From Fibrobacter sp. (GTDB taxonomy: Bacteria; Fibrobacterota; Fibrobacteria; Fibrobacterales; Fibrobacteraceae): a stretch of 64,000 bases of DNA. The stretch's first letter is position 1. Each line of letters begins with the position of its first letter. This document shows positions 35,957 through 45,686 of the stretch, one piece after another. The DNA is taken from assembly GCA_024398815.1 (NCBI GenBank), contig JAKSIL010000016.1:1-64000 (forward strand), given 5' to 3'. The position numbers and the translations under genes were made by a program. Under the pieces are notes generated by a model. The model ran no database searches. It saw nothing but the letters and a program-made list of their open reading frames with translations, and was not told the DNA's origin.

Positions 35957-38353
35957 ATGACTCCTAACGATTGCCGCTGTGTGGTTACCGGCCTTGGCGT
36001 TATTTGCGCCGTCGGTAACAATGTTGAAGAAACTTGGAAAAACGCCCTGAACTCCGTTTCGGGCATTCACAAGACTACATCCCTGGATACCAAGGACTGC
36101 TATGCGGACCTTGCCGCCGAAGTCAATTGCGATACCTTGGACGATATCGATTCTCCGAACGAGAAGGATCGTGCCTCCAAGCTTTGCATCAAGGCCGCCA
36201 AGGAAGCTCTTCAAGACGCAAATCTCGGCAATTTCAACGACGACCAGCGCGTAAGCGTGATTATCGGAAGTTGCGTGGGTGGAGTTCTGAGTATCGAGGA
36301 ATATTACCAGCACGGCAAGAATCCCTCTGAAATCGCCAAGATGCCCATTGCGGCCATTGCGTCCCAGGTGGCTGAAACCTGCGGTGCCGGCGGCATCGTC
36401 ACGAACGTGGGCAACGCCTGCGCGGCGGGTACCATCTCCATCGCCATCGCGTGCGACCTGATTCGCGCCGGCAAGGCCGACGTGGTCATCGCGGGTGGTG
36501 CGGATTCCTTCGCTTCCGTGCCGTATTCCGGATTCCTTTCTCTGCACGCTCTCGACGAGAACGGCTGCTCTCCCTTTAACCGCTGCAGCGGCATCACCCT
36601 GGGTGAAGGCGCCGGCATTGTTATCGTGGAATCTTACGAGCACGCCCAGAAGCGCGGTGCCAAGCAGTACTGCGAAGTGCTGGGTGCAGGCGTTACAAGC
36701 GACGCCCACCACATTACGGCCCCCCGCGAAGACGGTCTTTGCCTGACCGAGGCCATGAACCGCGCCGTGAAGAACTCCGGCATCAAGAAGAGCGACATTG
36801 GCTACTTGAACGCCCATGGCACGGGTACCGGCAAGAACGACAACGCCGAAATCAATGCCTTCAACAACTTCTTCGCCGCCGAAAATCCGACTTTGAGCGT
36901 CAGTTCCACGAAGGTCATGACGGGTCACTGCCTGGGTGCCGCCGGTGCCATCGAGGCTGTTTTCAGCATCAAGGCGCTTACGACCAACACTGTTCTCCCG
37001 ACTCTCGGCTATTCCGCCGAACAGTCTGCCGCCCTCAAGGAAAAGGTGGGCGACATGGACTATGTGCAGAACGCCCCCAAGTCCAAGGAACTCAACTGCG
37101 TCATGAGCAACAACGTGGCCTTCGGCGGTACGAACGCGAGCATCGTGTTCAGTAAGCAGCCGGGCGATGTCCAGAGCCAGGTTGCCAAGTCGAAGAAGAT
37201 TGTCGTGACGGGTATCGGCATCGTGAGCCCTGTCGGCAATAGCAAGGAAGCCTATCTCGAAGCTGTCAAGAACGGCGCAAAGCCCGAAAGTGCCAGCATT
37301 CATTCTGCGGTCACGAACGACGACTACAAGGAACTCGGCATCAAGATGGCCTTCTACCGCAAGCTCGACAACCTGGGCCAGCTCCAGACGGTTTCGGGTG
37401 TGCGCGCTCTCAAGGATGCAAATTTCACGGTTACCGAAGATAACGCAAACGACATCGGCATTATCGTCGGGACCAGCGAAGGTGGACTAGGCTCCACTTA
37501 CGATTTCGAGGAACTCATTGCCGAAGCGGGCAATGCCGGCGGAAGCGCCTTCAAGTTCCCCCATACGGTTTACAATGCTGCCGGTGGTTACCTTTCCATT
37601 TGCTCCGGTATCAAGGGCTATGGCGTGACCATCACCACTGGTCCAGTTTCGGGCCTCGACAGCATCGGCTACTCCATGAACGTGATTCACGATGGCCAGG
37701 AACAGGCCATGATGGCGACCGGTACCGACGAGAACATTCCCGTGATTACCGAGCTTGCCCAGAAGTTGAACGTCGCCGCCGATTCCGTGGTGGAACCCTA
37801 TGCCGGTTCCAACGGTTTCGTGGTGGGTGACGGCAGTGTTTCCATCATCATGGAAACTGAAGATTACGCCAAGGCTCGCGGTGCGAAAGTCTACTGCGAA
37901 ATTCTCGGCTACGGCAACGGCCGCAAGAACGTGAAGTTCGGCACTGTGGAAGGTTCCGGAGAGGCTCTCGACAACGCCATCAATGCAGCCCTCAAGGATG
38001 CGGGCGTGAGTGCCGCAGAAATCGACGCCGTGTGCGGTTTCGCCAATGGCCAGAAGGTCGTGGACGACATCGAAAAGGCCGCCTACGCTCGCGTGTTTGG
38101 CGACAAACTCGCTTCCATGCCGCTGTTCCAGGTCAAGGAACACGTGGGCGAGGGCCGTGCCGCCAGTGCAACGCTCGCCGCCGCCCAGGCCGCCCTCATG
38201 CTCGATGGCGAAATGGCCTCCGAGAACGCCTACTTCGTTTCCGCCGATGGTTCCGTTTCCAAGAAGACTGCCGACGCCTCTTCGTTCAAGAAGATTCTCG
38301 TGACGGCCTTCTCTGCCGGCGGTTCGTACAGCGCTGTGGTGCTTGGCAAGTAA
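35957..38353 (+). CDS. Fused ketosynthase and chain-length-factor-like protein
   Basis: 798 residues holding two ketoacyl-synthase folds in one chain. The first (about 1-405) has an intact triad: C155 in GNACAAG, H287 in NAHGTGTG and H324 in TGHCLGAAGA. The second restarts at about 414 with KIVVTGIGIVSPVGNS but is degenerate. The Cys position is P563 (TTGPVSG), the first His region reads CGFANGQKV and the second EHVGEGRAA. This is the arrangement of a KS-alpha and a KS-beta (chain length factor), normally separate genes in type II polyketide or aryl polyene systems. It sits 30 bases after ACP and before the ketoreductase. Product and chain length cannot be read from sequence. Confidence 0.9.
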   Translation: MTPNDCRCVVTGLGVICAVGNNVEETWKNALNSVSGIHKTTSLDTKDCYADLAAEVNCDTLDDIDSPNEKDRASKLCIKAAKEALQDANLGNFNDDQRVSVIIGSCVGGVLSIEEYYQHGKNPSEIAKMPIAAIASQVAETCGAGGIVTNVGNACAAGTISIAIACDLIRAGKADVVIAGGADSFASVPYSGFLSLHALDENGCSPFNRCSGITLGEGAGIVIVESYEHAQKRGAKQYCEVLGAGVTSDAHHITAPREDGLCLTEAMNRAVKNSGIKKSDIGYLNAHGTGTGKNDNAEINAFNNFFAAENPTLSVSSTKVMTGHCLGAAGAIEAVFSIKALTTNTVLPTLGYSAEQSAALKEKVGDMDYVQNAPKSKELNCVMSNNVAFGGTNASIVFSKQPGDVQSQVAKSKKIVVTGIGIVSPVGNSKEAYLEAVKNGAKPESASIHSAVTNDDYKELGIKMAFYRKLDNLGQLQTVSGVRALKDANFTVTEDNANDIGIIVGTSEGGLGSTYDFEELIAEAGNAGGSAFKFPHTVYNAAGGYLSICSGIKGYGVTITTGPVSGLDSIGYSMNVIHDGQEQAMMATGTDENIPVITELAQKLNVAADSVVEPYAGSNGFVVGDGSVSIIMETEDYAKARGAKVYCEILGYGNGRKNVKFGTVEGSGEALDNAINAALKDAGVSAAEIDAVCGFANGQKVVDDIEKAAYARVFGDKLASMPLFQVKEHVGEGRAASATLAAAQAALMLDGEMASENAYFVSADGSVSKKTADASSFKKILVTAFSAGGSYSAVVLGK

Positions 38354-38382
38354 AAAAAGATTTTAGAATAAGGAGAATGGAT

Positions 38383-39114
38383 ATGAAAGTTGCAATTGTA
38401 ACGGGAGCCTCGAAGGGAATTGGCAAGGCTTGTGCCCTGCGCCTCGCTCGCGATGGTTACACCACTGTAATCAATTACTCCAGTTCCGACGAAGCCGCCC
38501 TCCAGACTTTGGACCAGATCAAGGCCGAAGGTGGCGACGGCATGGTCTACAAGGCCAACGTGTCCGTTCTTGCCGAAGTCAAGGCCATGGTCCGCGATGT
38601 TTTCAAGGCTTACGGCCGTATCGACGTGCTTGTGAACAATGCCGGCATCGTTCGCGACGAATATCTTTTGATGATGAACCCCGATACCGTGGACAAGTGC
38701 TTCAACCTGAACGTGAAGGGTTACCTCTACTGCGCTCAGGCAGTGGCCCTCAAGATGTTCAAGCAGAAGTCTGGCGTCATCGTGAACATGTCCTCCGTAT
38801 CTTCCAAGTTCGCCCTCCCCGGCCAGACCGTTTACAGTGCAACGAAGGGCGCCGTGAACTCCATGACCCAGACACTCGCCAAGGAACTGGGCGGCTACGG
38901 CATCCGCGTGAACGCTGTCGCTCCGGGATTCATCTCGACAGAAATGATTGAAGCCATTCCCGAAGAAACCCGCAAGGGCTACGTGGAACGCGTTCCCCTC
39001 AAGCGCTTCGGCACCGCCGACGAAGTGGCGAACCTCGTTTCCGCAATTGTTTCTGACCAGTTCGCCTACGTGACCGGTCAAGTCTTCGTGATGGATGGAG
39101 GCCTCTCCCTGTGA
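38383..39114 (+). CDS. fabG: 3-oxoacyl-ACP reductase (FabG type)
   Basis: NADPH-dependent short-chain reductase for the beta-keto step. The 243 residues have GASKGIGKA for cofactor binding, NNAGI, and the active-site S, Y and K in SSVSSKF and YSATKG. The ATG at 38383 is chosen over 38377, because AGGAG (38371-38375) is seven bases from the first and only one base from the second. The frame is open far upstream but that region belongs to the previous gene. Its stop overlaps the next start (GTGA). Confidence 0.94.
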   Translation: MKVAIVTGASKGIGKACALRLARDGYTTVINYSSSDEAALQTLDQIKAEGGDGMVYKANVSVLAEVKAMVRDVFKAYGRIDVLVNNAGIVRDEYLLMMNPDTVDKCFNLNVKGYLYCAQAVALKMFKQKSGVIVNMSSVSSKFALPGQTVYSATKGAVNSMTQTLAKELGGYGIRVNAVAPGFISTEMIEAIPEETRKGYVERVPLKRFGTADEVANLVSAIVSDQFAYVTGQVFVMDGGLSL

Positions 39115-39563
39115 GTACCATGAACATTTACGAAATCAGCGAAAGGATTGCGCAGCGCCCGCCTTTCCAGATGATTGAGAAGGTGACTGAACTCGTTCCG
39201 AACGAATCCGCTACGGGCATCAAGAACGTCTGTGTGAACGAACCCTACTTCATGGGCCATTTCCCTGGCACTCCGATTATGCCGGGCGTTCTCATTGTCG
39301 AAAGCTGCGCTCAACTTTGCTCCCTCGTCATCGAGCACAAGCCCGAAGACCTGGACGATAAACTCTATGTGCTTTTGAAGATAGACGGCTTCAAGTTCGT
39401 GAAGCCCGTGATTCCCGGCGACCAGTTGGAAATCACCGTGAACAAGACCAAGGGCGGCGGCGTCATTGTCGGTTTCGACTGCGTTGTCAAGGTCAACGGA
39501 AACTTGCACGCCAAGGGTTCCCTCACGTTTACTTCAATCCCCAAAGATTCCCTGGGTAAATGA
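39111..39563 (+). CDS. fabZ: 3-hydroxyacyl-ACP dehydratase (FabZ type)
   Basis: Hot-dog-fold enzyme that removes water from 3-hydroxyacyl-ACP. 150 residues with the family core GHFPGTPIMPGVLIVESCAQ, where the His and Glu are catalytic. The start is a GTG sharing bases with the TGA of the reductase; an ATG at 39120 is the alternative. Its stop overlaps the start of the acyltransferase, so the genes are tightly coupled. Confidence 0.92.
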   Translation: MSTMNIYEISERIAQRPPFQMIEKVTELVPNESATGIKNVCVNEPYFMGHFPGTPIMPGVLIVESCAQLCSLVIEHKPEDLDDKLYVLLKIDGFKFVKPVIPGDQLEITVNKTKGGGVIVGFDCVVKVNGNLHAKGSLTFTSIPKDSLGK

Positions 39564-40261
39564 AACAGATTCTAGACTTGCCGATGATGGCCGTTGTGTA
39601 CCTCTGCGAGGTGTTGGTGCGTATTTATTTCGCACTGATTATCCGCCCGCAGGTGGTCTATACGGATGCTTCTGTCCAGAAGTTGAGGTTCAGCGAACCC
39701 TCCATCGTTATTTTGAACCACACCACCATGCTGGACCCGCTCCTGATCATGGCGCTTGTCCGTAGGCCGAGGAATATCCTTGTCGCCAAGGACCAGTATG
39801 AACTTCCTTATTTCCATTGGATTTTGAAGCGCTTCAAGGCGATTCCCATCGACCGTTTTGACCCGTGGGACACGAGTTGGCTCGCTCCTACCAAAAAGGC
39901 TTTGGCTAACGGCAGTTCCATCATTATTTTCCCCGAAGGCAAGTGCCGCGAGGACGGCCTCTTGAACGAATTCAAGTCGGGATTTGCCATGCTGGCCCGC
40001 AGCACGGGCGCTCCGGTCGTGTCCGTCGCCTTCGACGGCATTTACAAGTTTGGCCACCGCACCCAGGTGCGCGTAGGTGGTGCCGAAAAGATTGAACGCG
40101 TCAAGGGCGTTTCCTCGTCCGATTACCTCGCTGAAAAGAGCGAATACTTCAGGCAGAAAATCTGGAGCCTCAAGCAGCAGGCGCTCGGGAAGACTGGCGA
40201 AGTCCTTCCGCCTCCTTCCGAGACTCCCGCTGAAATTGTGGCAGGGGAGGAGTCCAAGTGA
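39560..40261 (+). CDS. PlsC-like 1-acylglycerol-phosphate acyltransferase
   Basis: A 233-residue membrane-associated acyltransferase with an N-terminal hydrophobic segment (about 8-30). The HX4D motif is NHTTMLDP; the FPEG-type motif is FPEGKCR. It would put an acyl chain on lysophosphatidate or a related acceptor. Its location in the KS cluster suggests that the cluster product, not a housekeeping acyl chain, is the donor. ATGA overlap with the dehydratase and GTGA overlap with the following patatin gene. Confidence 0.88.
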   Translation: MKQILDLPMMAVVYLCEVLVRIYFALIIRPQVVYTDASVQKLRFSEPSIVILNHTTMLDPLLIMALVRRPRNILVAKDQYELPYFHWILKRFKAIPIDRFDPWDTSWLAPTKKALANGSSIIIFPEGKCREDGLLNEFKSGFAMLARSTGAPVVSVAFDGIYKFGHRTQVRVGGAEKIERVKGVSSSDYLAEKSEYFRQKIWSLKQQALGKTGEVLPPPSETPAEIVAGEESK

Positions 40262-41106
40262 AGATTGGATTAGCGCTTGAAGGCGGCTCCCGTCAGACGA
40301 TTTTCACCGCAGGTGTGCTCGATGCCATGATGGACGAGAACCTCGATTTCTCGTACTACGCCGGTGTGAGCGCAGGCTGTCATGCGGCCATGAACTACAT
40401 CACCCGCCAGCGCGGAAGGTTCCGCTATATCATTCAGCCCACCAAGATTCAGCAAGGGAAGGATCACGCCCACGTCCTTTTGGACGGAGTGCAGAAGGAA
40501 TGTCATGCGCTTCACTTTGAATCCGCCTATGGCGACATGCCCTTCGACTTCGACACGTTCTTCAACGCCAGGGTCGAGTGCGAATTCGGTGCCACCTGCT
40601 GCGAGACGGGCCGTATGGAATTCTTCGAGGAACGCGAAGACAAGAAGCGCCTGTTGAACATCGTGAGCGCCAGTTGCGCGCTTCCGATGGTTTTCCCGGT
40701 GGTGCCTATCGACGACAAGCATTATGCCGACGGCTGCGTGGCGGACCCCATTCCGTACAACCGCGCCTTCGAAAAGGGCTGCGACAAGGTTCTCGTGGTT
40801 TCGACGCATTTCCCCGGCGAAACCGTCACGGACTTCCGCAAGTACCGCATGATTTTGAATCCGATGTTCAAGAGCAAGTATCCCGACTTTTTCAAGGTGC
40901 TCATGGTGCGTTTCAAGCGCTACGAGCGCAAGTTCCGCGAAATGGAACAACTTGAAAGGGATGGCAAACTTCTGATTCTGCGCCCGGAACGCGACTTGTG
41001 CGGCCTCTTCGAGACTGAACGCGAAAAGTTGGACGACTCCTACAACATGGGCTTCGAATACGCCCAGCGCCGCATGGACGAAATCAAGGCCTTCATGGAA
41101 GTTTAG
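40258..41106 (+). CDS. Patatin-like lipid hydrolase
   Basis: A 282-residue cytoplasmic serine hydrolase. The oxyanion-hole region is LEGGSRQTIFTAG, the nucleophile is S38 in GVSAGC, and the Asp of the dyad is in YADGCVADPIP. It overlaps the acyltransferase gene by four bases, which couples a lipid-making and a lipid-cleaving enzyme. A paralogue lies at 61141-62022. The start codon is GTG. It could release or edit the cluster's product. Confidence 0.87.
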   Translation: MKIGLALEGGSRQTIFTAGVLDAMMDENLDFSYYAGVSAGCHAAMNYITRQRGRFRYIIQPTKIQQGKDHAHVLLDGVQKECHALHFESAYGDMPFDFDTFFNARVECEFGATCCETGRMEFFEEREDKKRLLNIVSASCALPMVFPVVPIDDKHYADGCVADPIPYNRAFEKGCDKVLVVSTHFPGETVTDFRKYRMILNPMFKSKYPDFFKVLMVRFKRYERKFREMEQLERDGKLLILRPERDLCGLFETEREKLDDSYNMGFEYAQRRMDEIKAFMEV

Positions 41107-41162
41107 TGACCGGCTGAGATGACATCTCGCTACTTAAAAGCGATAATAAACTAGCCTTGTTA

Positions 41163-41305
41163 TGTAAATAAAATTTTACAAACAATGTAAAATTAAAAAC
41201 TTACAAAAATGTAGGTTTTTTGAATCTTGATTTTTGGGCGTTTTGCGCAAATTCAAGAGGTTTATGTGGCATAAACCTTACAAAGTCCATAAACTACAAA
41301 AATGT
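41163..41305. repeat. Alternating TTACA/TGTAA inverted words before gdhA
   Basis: AATTTTACA/TGTAAAATT (41172-41194, perfect 9-bp arms) and ACTTACA-AAAA-TGTAGGT (about 41199-41216) are successive hairpins. AGGTTTATG-TGG-CATAAACCT (41258-41278) follows, then TTACA and CTACAAAAATGT. In total the 294-base gap 41107-41400 holds these repeats and the gdhA promoter. Confidence 0.6.
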
Positions 41306-41331
41306 CGTAATCAATGATTTTTTGCCGAAAA

Positions 41332-41361
41332 TTGCACGGAATTGGCTTTTTTTGCTATTTT
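41332..41361 (+). promoter_or_regulatory. Candidate gdhA promoter
   Basis: TTGCAC (41332-41337), 18-base spacer, TATTTT (41356-41361); the leader would be about 33 bases with GGAG before the ATG. Confidence 0.5.
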
Positions 41362-41379
41362 TAGAGCATAAACAATTAA

Positions 41380-42747
<1,368 letters not shown>

Positions 42748-42750
42748 TAA

Positions 42751-43281
42751 CTAGGGAAGGCTCCGCCCTCCCTAACACCCTCCTTTGAAAAAGTCTTGGC
42801 GAAAGCCAAGGCTTTTTCGTATATATGGCTTCGCCAAAGGGGACCGGTTTCGCGTTGCTCCCCTCTCGCCATCGACGGCTCGTTAATACGAGCCGCACTC
42901 GGCTCACGGACTAGGGAAGGCTCCGCCCTCCCTAACACCCTCCTTTGAAAAAGTCTTGGCGAAAGCCAAGGCTTTTTCGTATATATGGCTTCGCCAAAGG
43001 GGACCGGTTTCGCGTTGCTCCCCTCTCGCCATCGACGGCTCGTTAATACGAGCCGCACTCGGCTCACGGGACTAGGGAAGGCTCCGCCCTCCCTAATACT
43101 CTCCTAAGAAAAACCTCGGTTATGCCGAGGTTTTTCGTATATATGGCTGACGCCGGTGGAGGCTGGCGTCGCTGCGCTAGCTCCCACCTAAAGGTGGCCA
43201 TGCCCACGTAAGCGCTGAAGCGCTAAGTGGTCAAAGGTCGCCTTCGACGGCTCGTTCTTACGAGCCTTGCTCGGCTCACGG
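42751..43281. repeat. Three tandem copies of a 160-210 bp element
   Basis: Copies start at 42751, 42911 and 43072. The first two are identical over 160 bases; the third shares the first 25 and last 35 bases but has a different, longer middle. Each has an opening inverted repeat (TAGGGAAGG/CCTCCCTA), a terminator-like hairpin with a T-run, CGTATATATGGCT, a CGGCTCGT/ACGAGCCG palindrome and CTCGGCTCACGG. No protein-like frame is convincing. With the items after it, this fills the 846-base gap after gdhA. Confidence 0.85.
42789..42818 (+). terminator. Terminator-like hairpin in repeat copy 1 (after gdhA)
   Basis: AAGTCTTGGC-GAAA-GCCAAGGCTT plus T-run: a 10-bp stem with one wobble and a GNRA loop. 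It recurs in copy 2 at +160; in copy 3 it is replaced by ACCTCGG/CCGAGGT. Confidence 0.75.
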
Positions 43282-43315
43282 ACTAACAACAACTTTCTAC
43301 ATTCGACTCTGAAAA

Positions 43316-43344
43316 GGTCTCCGGTTCTTCCGGAGGCTTTTTTT
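43316..43344 (+). terminator. Terminator-like hairpin past the repeat array
   Basis: CTCCGG-TTCTT-CCGGAG followed by GCTTTTTTT. It marks the right end of the repeat region and precedes a heptamer run. Confidence 0.7.
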
Positions 43345-43347
43345 CCC

Positions 43348-43389
43348 CCTGACCCCCGACACCTGAAACCTGACCCCTGACACCTGATG
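43348..43389. repeat. Six heptamers of the CCTGACC type
   Basis: CCTGACC, CCCGACA, CCTGAAA, CCTGACC, CCTGACA, CCTGATG in exact register, directly after a terminator T-run. From here to 43593 the sequence is AT-rich and shows only GATGCAT twice (about 43521 and 43532). Confidence 0.75.
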
Positions 43390-43593
43390 CTACAACTTGG
43401 AATAGTTGATTTTGTAGTAAAGAAATTATTACTTATTTGCGTTTTTGAGTGAAAAATGCCTTTTTTTTTCAATTTTTTAACTATTTTTTTGAATAACTAA
43501 GGGGAAATCTCTGAAAAAATCGATGCATTGTAGATGCATGTGCAAGTTTTGGTTTTGGAGAATCCTCAAAAGTGATTGGATAGAAATACATAT

Positions 43594-45588
43594 ATGAGAC
43601 TTTTCGACGAACACGCAGTTCTGCGTTTTGCCATTTTGTTCGCATGCTTGTTGTTTGCGGCGTTTATTCCTGATATACTCAATTTCAATGCGCATGTCTT
43701 AAGCTTAGTATCGTACTTTGTGGCGATAGCCTTCTTGGCCTATATTTCGATGTTCTACAAGTTCCCTTCGTCGGGCAGCAGCAAAAAGATTCGAAACGAT
43801 CTGGAGATTCCCGAAAATGTTTCGAACGATACGGTTCGCGACTACCAGAAGGACCTCCATGAAAAGGATGAACTTTTCAAGATGGTGGTGGACGTTTCCA
43901 GCGATGGGTTCTGGACTTTTGACGTGCCGACAGGCAAGGTGTACTGGTCTAGCCGCGTGGCGAAACTCCTTGGCATGGACCCTTCGCAGGTCGGTGATTC
44001 TTTCGACCTCATCAAGAATTTGGTCATCGAGTCGGACTGGGGCAAGTTCCGTGCGGCTCTTAATGAATCCCTTAACGAAGACAAGCCTTTTACGGTCACT
44101 CTTGGACTCTTGAGCCAGAAGGCTGGTGAAAAGAATATCGTGGTTACCGGTCGCCCGCAGATGAACGACGACGGAAGGCCCATTCGCGTTATCGGTTCTT
44201 TGGGGGTGTTCATGGACAAGGCTTCCATTGAACGCCAGAATTACAGCTTTGTTTACCAGGATCCTCTCACGGGTGTGAACAACCGAAAGTTCTTCCTCGA
44301 AAAGTTGAAAATCGAGGTGGAACTCGGCGTCAAGCGTCCGGATTACAGTTTTGCCGTTGCGCTTTTGGATATCGACAGCTTTGGCGCCATCAATGCTTCG
44401 TATTCCACGAATTTTGGAGACAACGTTCTTCGCATTGTTTCGGACCGCATCAAGGGCAGCTGCCGCGACAACGATTGCGTGGCCCGCATCGGCCCCGACG
44501 TGTTCGCCGTCATTTTGCACAATATCCAGGGGGCGAATTCCGAAGACGAACTTTTGCCAATCGTCCGCAGGCTTCACAACAACGTAAAGACTCCTATCCA
44601 GCTTGAAGGGAAGGAACTTTACATCAGCGTTTCGATGGCTGTCGTCGTAAACCGCGAGGCGGACTGCGTCGAAGACATCATGGCGAATGCGAATGCCGTC
44701 TTGCGCGACCTCAAGAAGAACGGCGAACACGGCAACATCCAGTTCTTTACGGGTGGCATCCGTGAAAAGGCGATGAAGCTCTACAAGCTCGAATACGAAA
44801 TTCGCAGGGCGATCCAAGCGAAGGAATTCGTATTGATGTACCAGCCCATCGTAGATATCGGCAACGGCGACAAGATTGTCGGCTTCGAAGCGCTCGTCCG
44901 CTGGAACAATACGGAGCAGGGCATCATTTCGCCCGCCGAGTTCATCCCGATTGCCGAGGAAACCGGTCTCATCGTGCCCATGGGCGCCTTGATTTTGAAG
45001 ATGGCCTGCGAGCAGACTAAGAAATGGGTCGACATGGGCTACAAGAATATCAAGGTGGCCGTGAACTTCAGCGCCAAGCAGTTTGCATTGGAAAACATGG
45101 TCGACGACGTGAAGAAGGTCTTGGCCGAGACTCACTTGAATCCGCAGAACTTGAAGCTCGAGATTACGGAATACACCGCCATGTGCGAAGTCGAAAAGAC
45201 TATCGACATCATGCGCGCGCTTTCGAGCATGGGCTTACAGATTTCCATCGACGACTTCGGCACGGGCTACAGCAGTCTTTCGTACCTCAAGCGCTATCCG
45301 GTGCATACGCTTAAGATGGACAAGTCCTTCATCGACCATGTGGCCGAAGACGAAGAGGACGCCACCTTTGCGAAGATGGTGATTGGCATTGCGAAGTCCT
45401 TGAACCTGGATTTGATTGCCGAGGGCGTCGAGACGGCTGACCAGCTCGAATTCCTGCGCAGGGAAGGCTGCTGTCAGATTCAAGGTTACTATTTCAGCAA
45501 GCCTTTGAATCCGGAAGATGCCCTGGGATACTTGCAGGAGCATTACAACGAGGCCGTGACGCCTGTGGCCGCAGAAGTCGTCGCATAG
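43594..45588 (+). CDS. Membrane PAS-GGDEF-EAL protein, probable c-di-GMP phosphodiesterase
   Basis: 664 residues. Two N-terminal membrane segments (about 10-28 and 35-54) are followed by a PAS domain (about 90-200), a GGDEF domain (about 215-380) and an EAL domain (about 395-640). The GGDEF signature is degenerate (G300-P-D-V-F), so cyclase activity is unlikely. The EAL domain keeps E432-A-L, EITE, D553-D554 in DDFGTGYSS and EGVET, so c-di-GMP hydrolysis is likely, perhaps tuned by PAS and GTP binding. The first ATG (43594) is used; a TTG at 43576 would add six residues. Confidence 0.92.
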   Translation: MRLFDEHAVLRFAILFACLLFAAFIPDILNFNAHVLSLVSYFVAIAFLAYISMFYKFPSSGSSKKIRNDLEIPENVSNDTVRDYQKDLHEKDELFKMVVDVSSDGFWTFDVPTGKVYWSSRVAKLLGMDPSQVGDSFDLIKNLVIESDWGKFRAALNESLNEDKPFTVTLGLLSQKAGEKNIVVTGRPQMNDDGRPIRVIGSLGVFMDKASIERQNYSFVYQDPLTGVNNRKFFLEKLKIEVELGVKRPDYSFAVALLDIDSFGAINASYSTNFGDNVLRIVSDRIKGSCRDNDCVARIGPDVFAVILHNIQGANSEDELLPIVRRLHNNVKTPIQLEGKELYISVSMAVVVNREADCVEDIMANANAVLRDLKKNGEHGNIQFFTGGIREKAMKLYKLEYEIRRAIQAKEFVLMYQPIVDIGNGDKIVGFEALVRWNNTEQGIISPAEFIPIAEETGLIVPMGALILKMACEQTKKWVDMGYKNIKVAVNFSAKQFALENMVDDVKKVLAETHLNPQNLKLEITEYTAMCEVEKTIDIMRALSSMGLQISIDDFGTGYSSLSYLKRYPVHTLKMDKSFIDHVAEDEEDATFAKMVIGIAKSLNLDLIAEGVETADQLEFLRREGCCQIQGYYFSKPLNPEDALGYLQEHYNEAVTPVAAEVVA

Positions 45589-45596
45589 AAGTGCGC

Positions 45597-45684
45597 ATTA
45601 GAACTGCGCGGCTTTTGGTGATTAAAACGGCGCGGCTTTTGGCAATTAAAACGGTGCGGCTTTTGGTGATTAGAACTGCGCGCG
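45597..45684. repeat. 24-bp tandem repeat
   Basis: Three full units of the form GCGCGGCTTTTGGTGATTAA + AACG (45606-45629, 45630-45653, 45654-45677) plus partial units at both ends. It fills the gap between the convergent EAL and tatD genes. Confidence 0.85.
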
Positions 45685-45686
45685 GC

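Noticed and set aside
35957..38353. Frameshift or gene merge explanation for the KS-CLF fusion
   Set aside because: The two folds are joined in one clean frame without a disturbed region; the second domain is degenerate by many residues, not by a single error.
45597..45684. Possible CRISPR array
   Set aside because: Units of 24 bp are directly adjacent with no spacers, and no cas genes are near.
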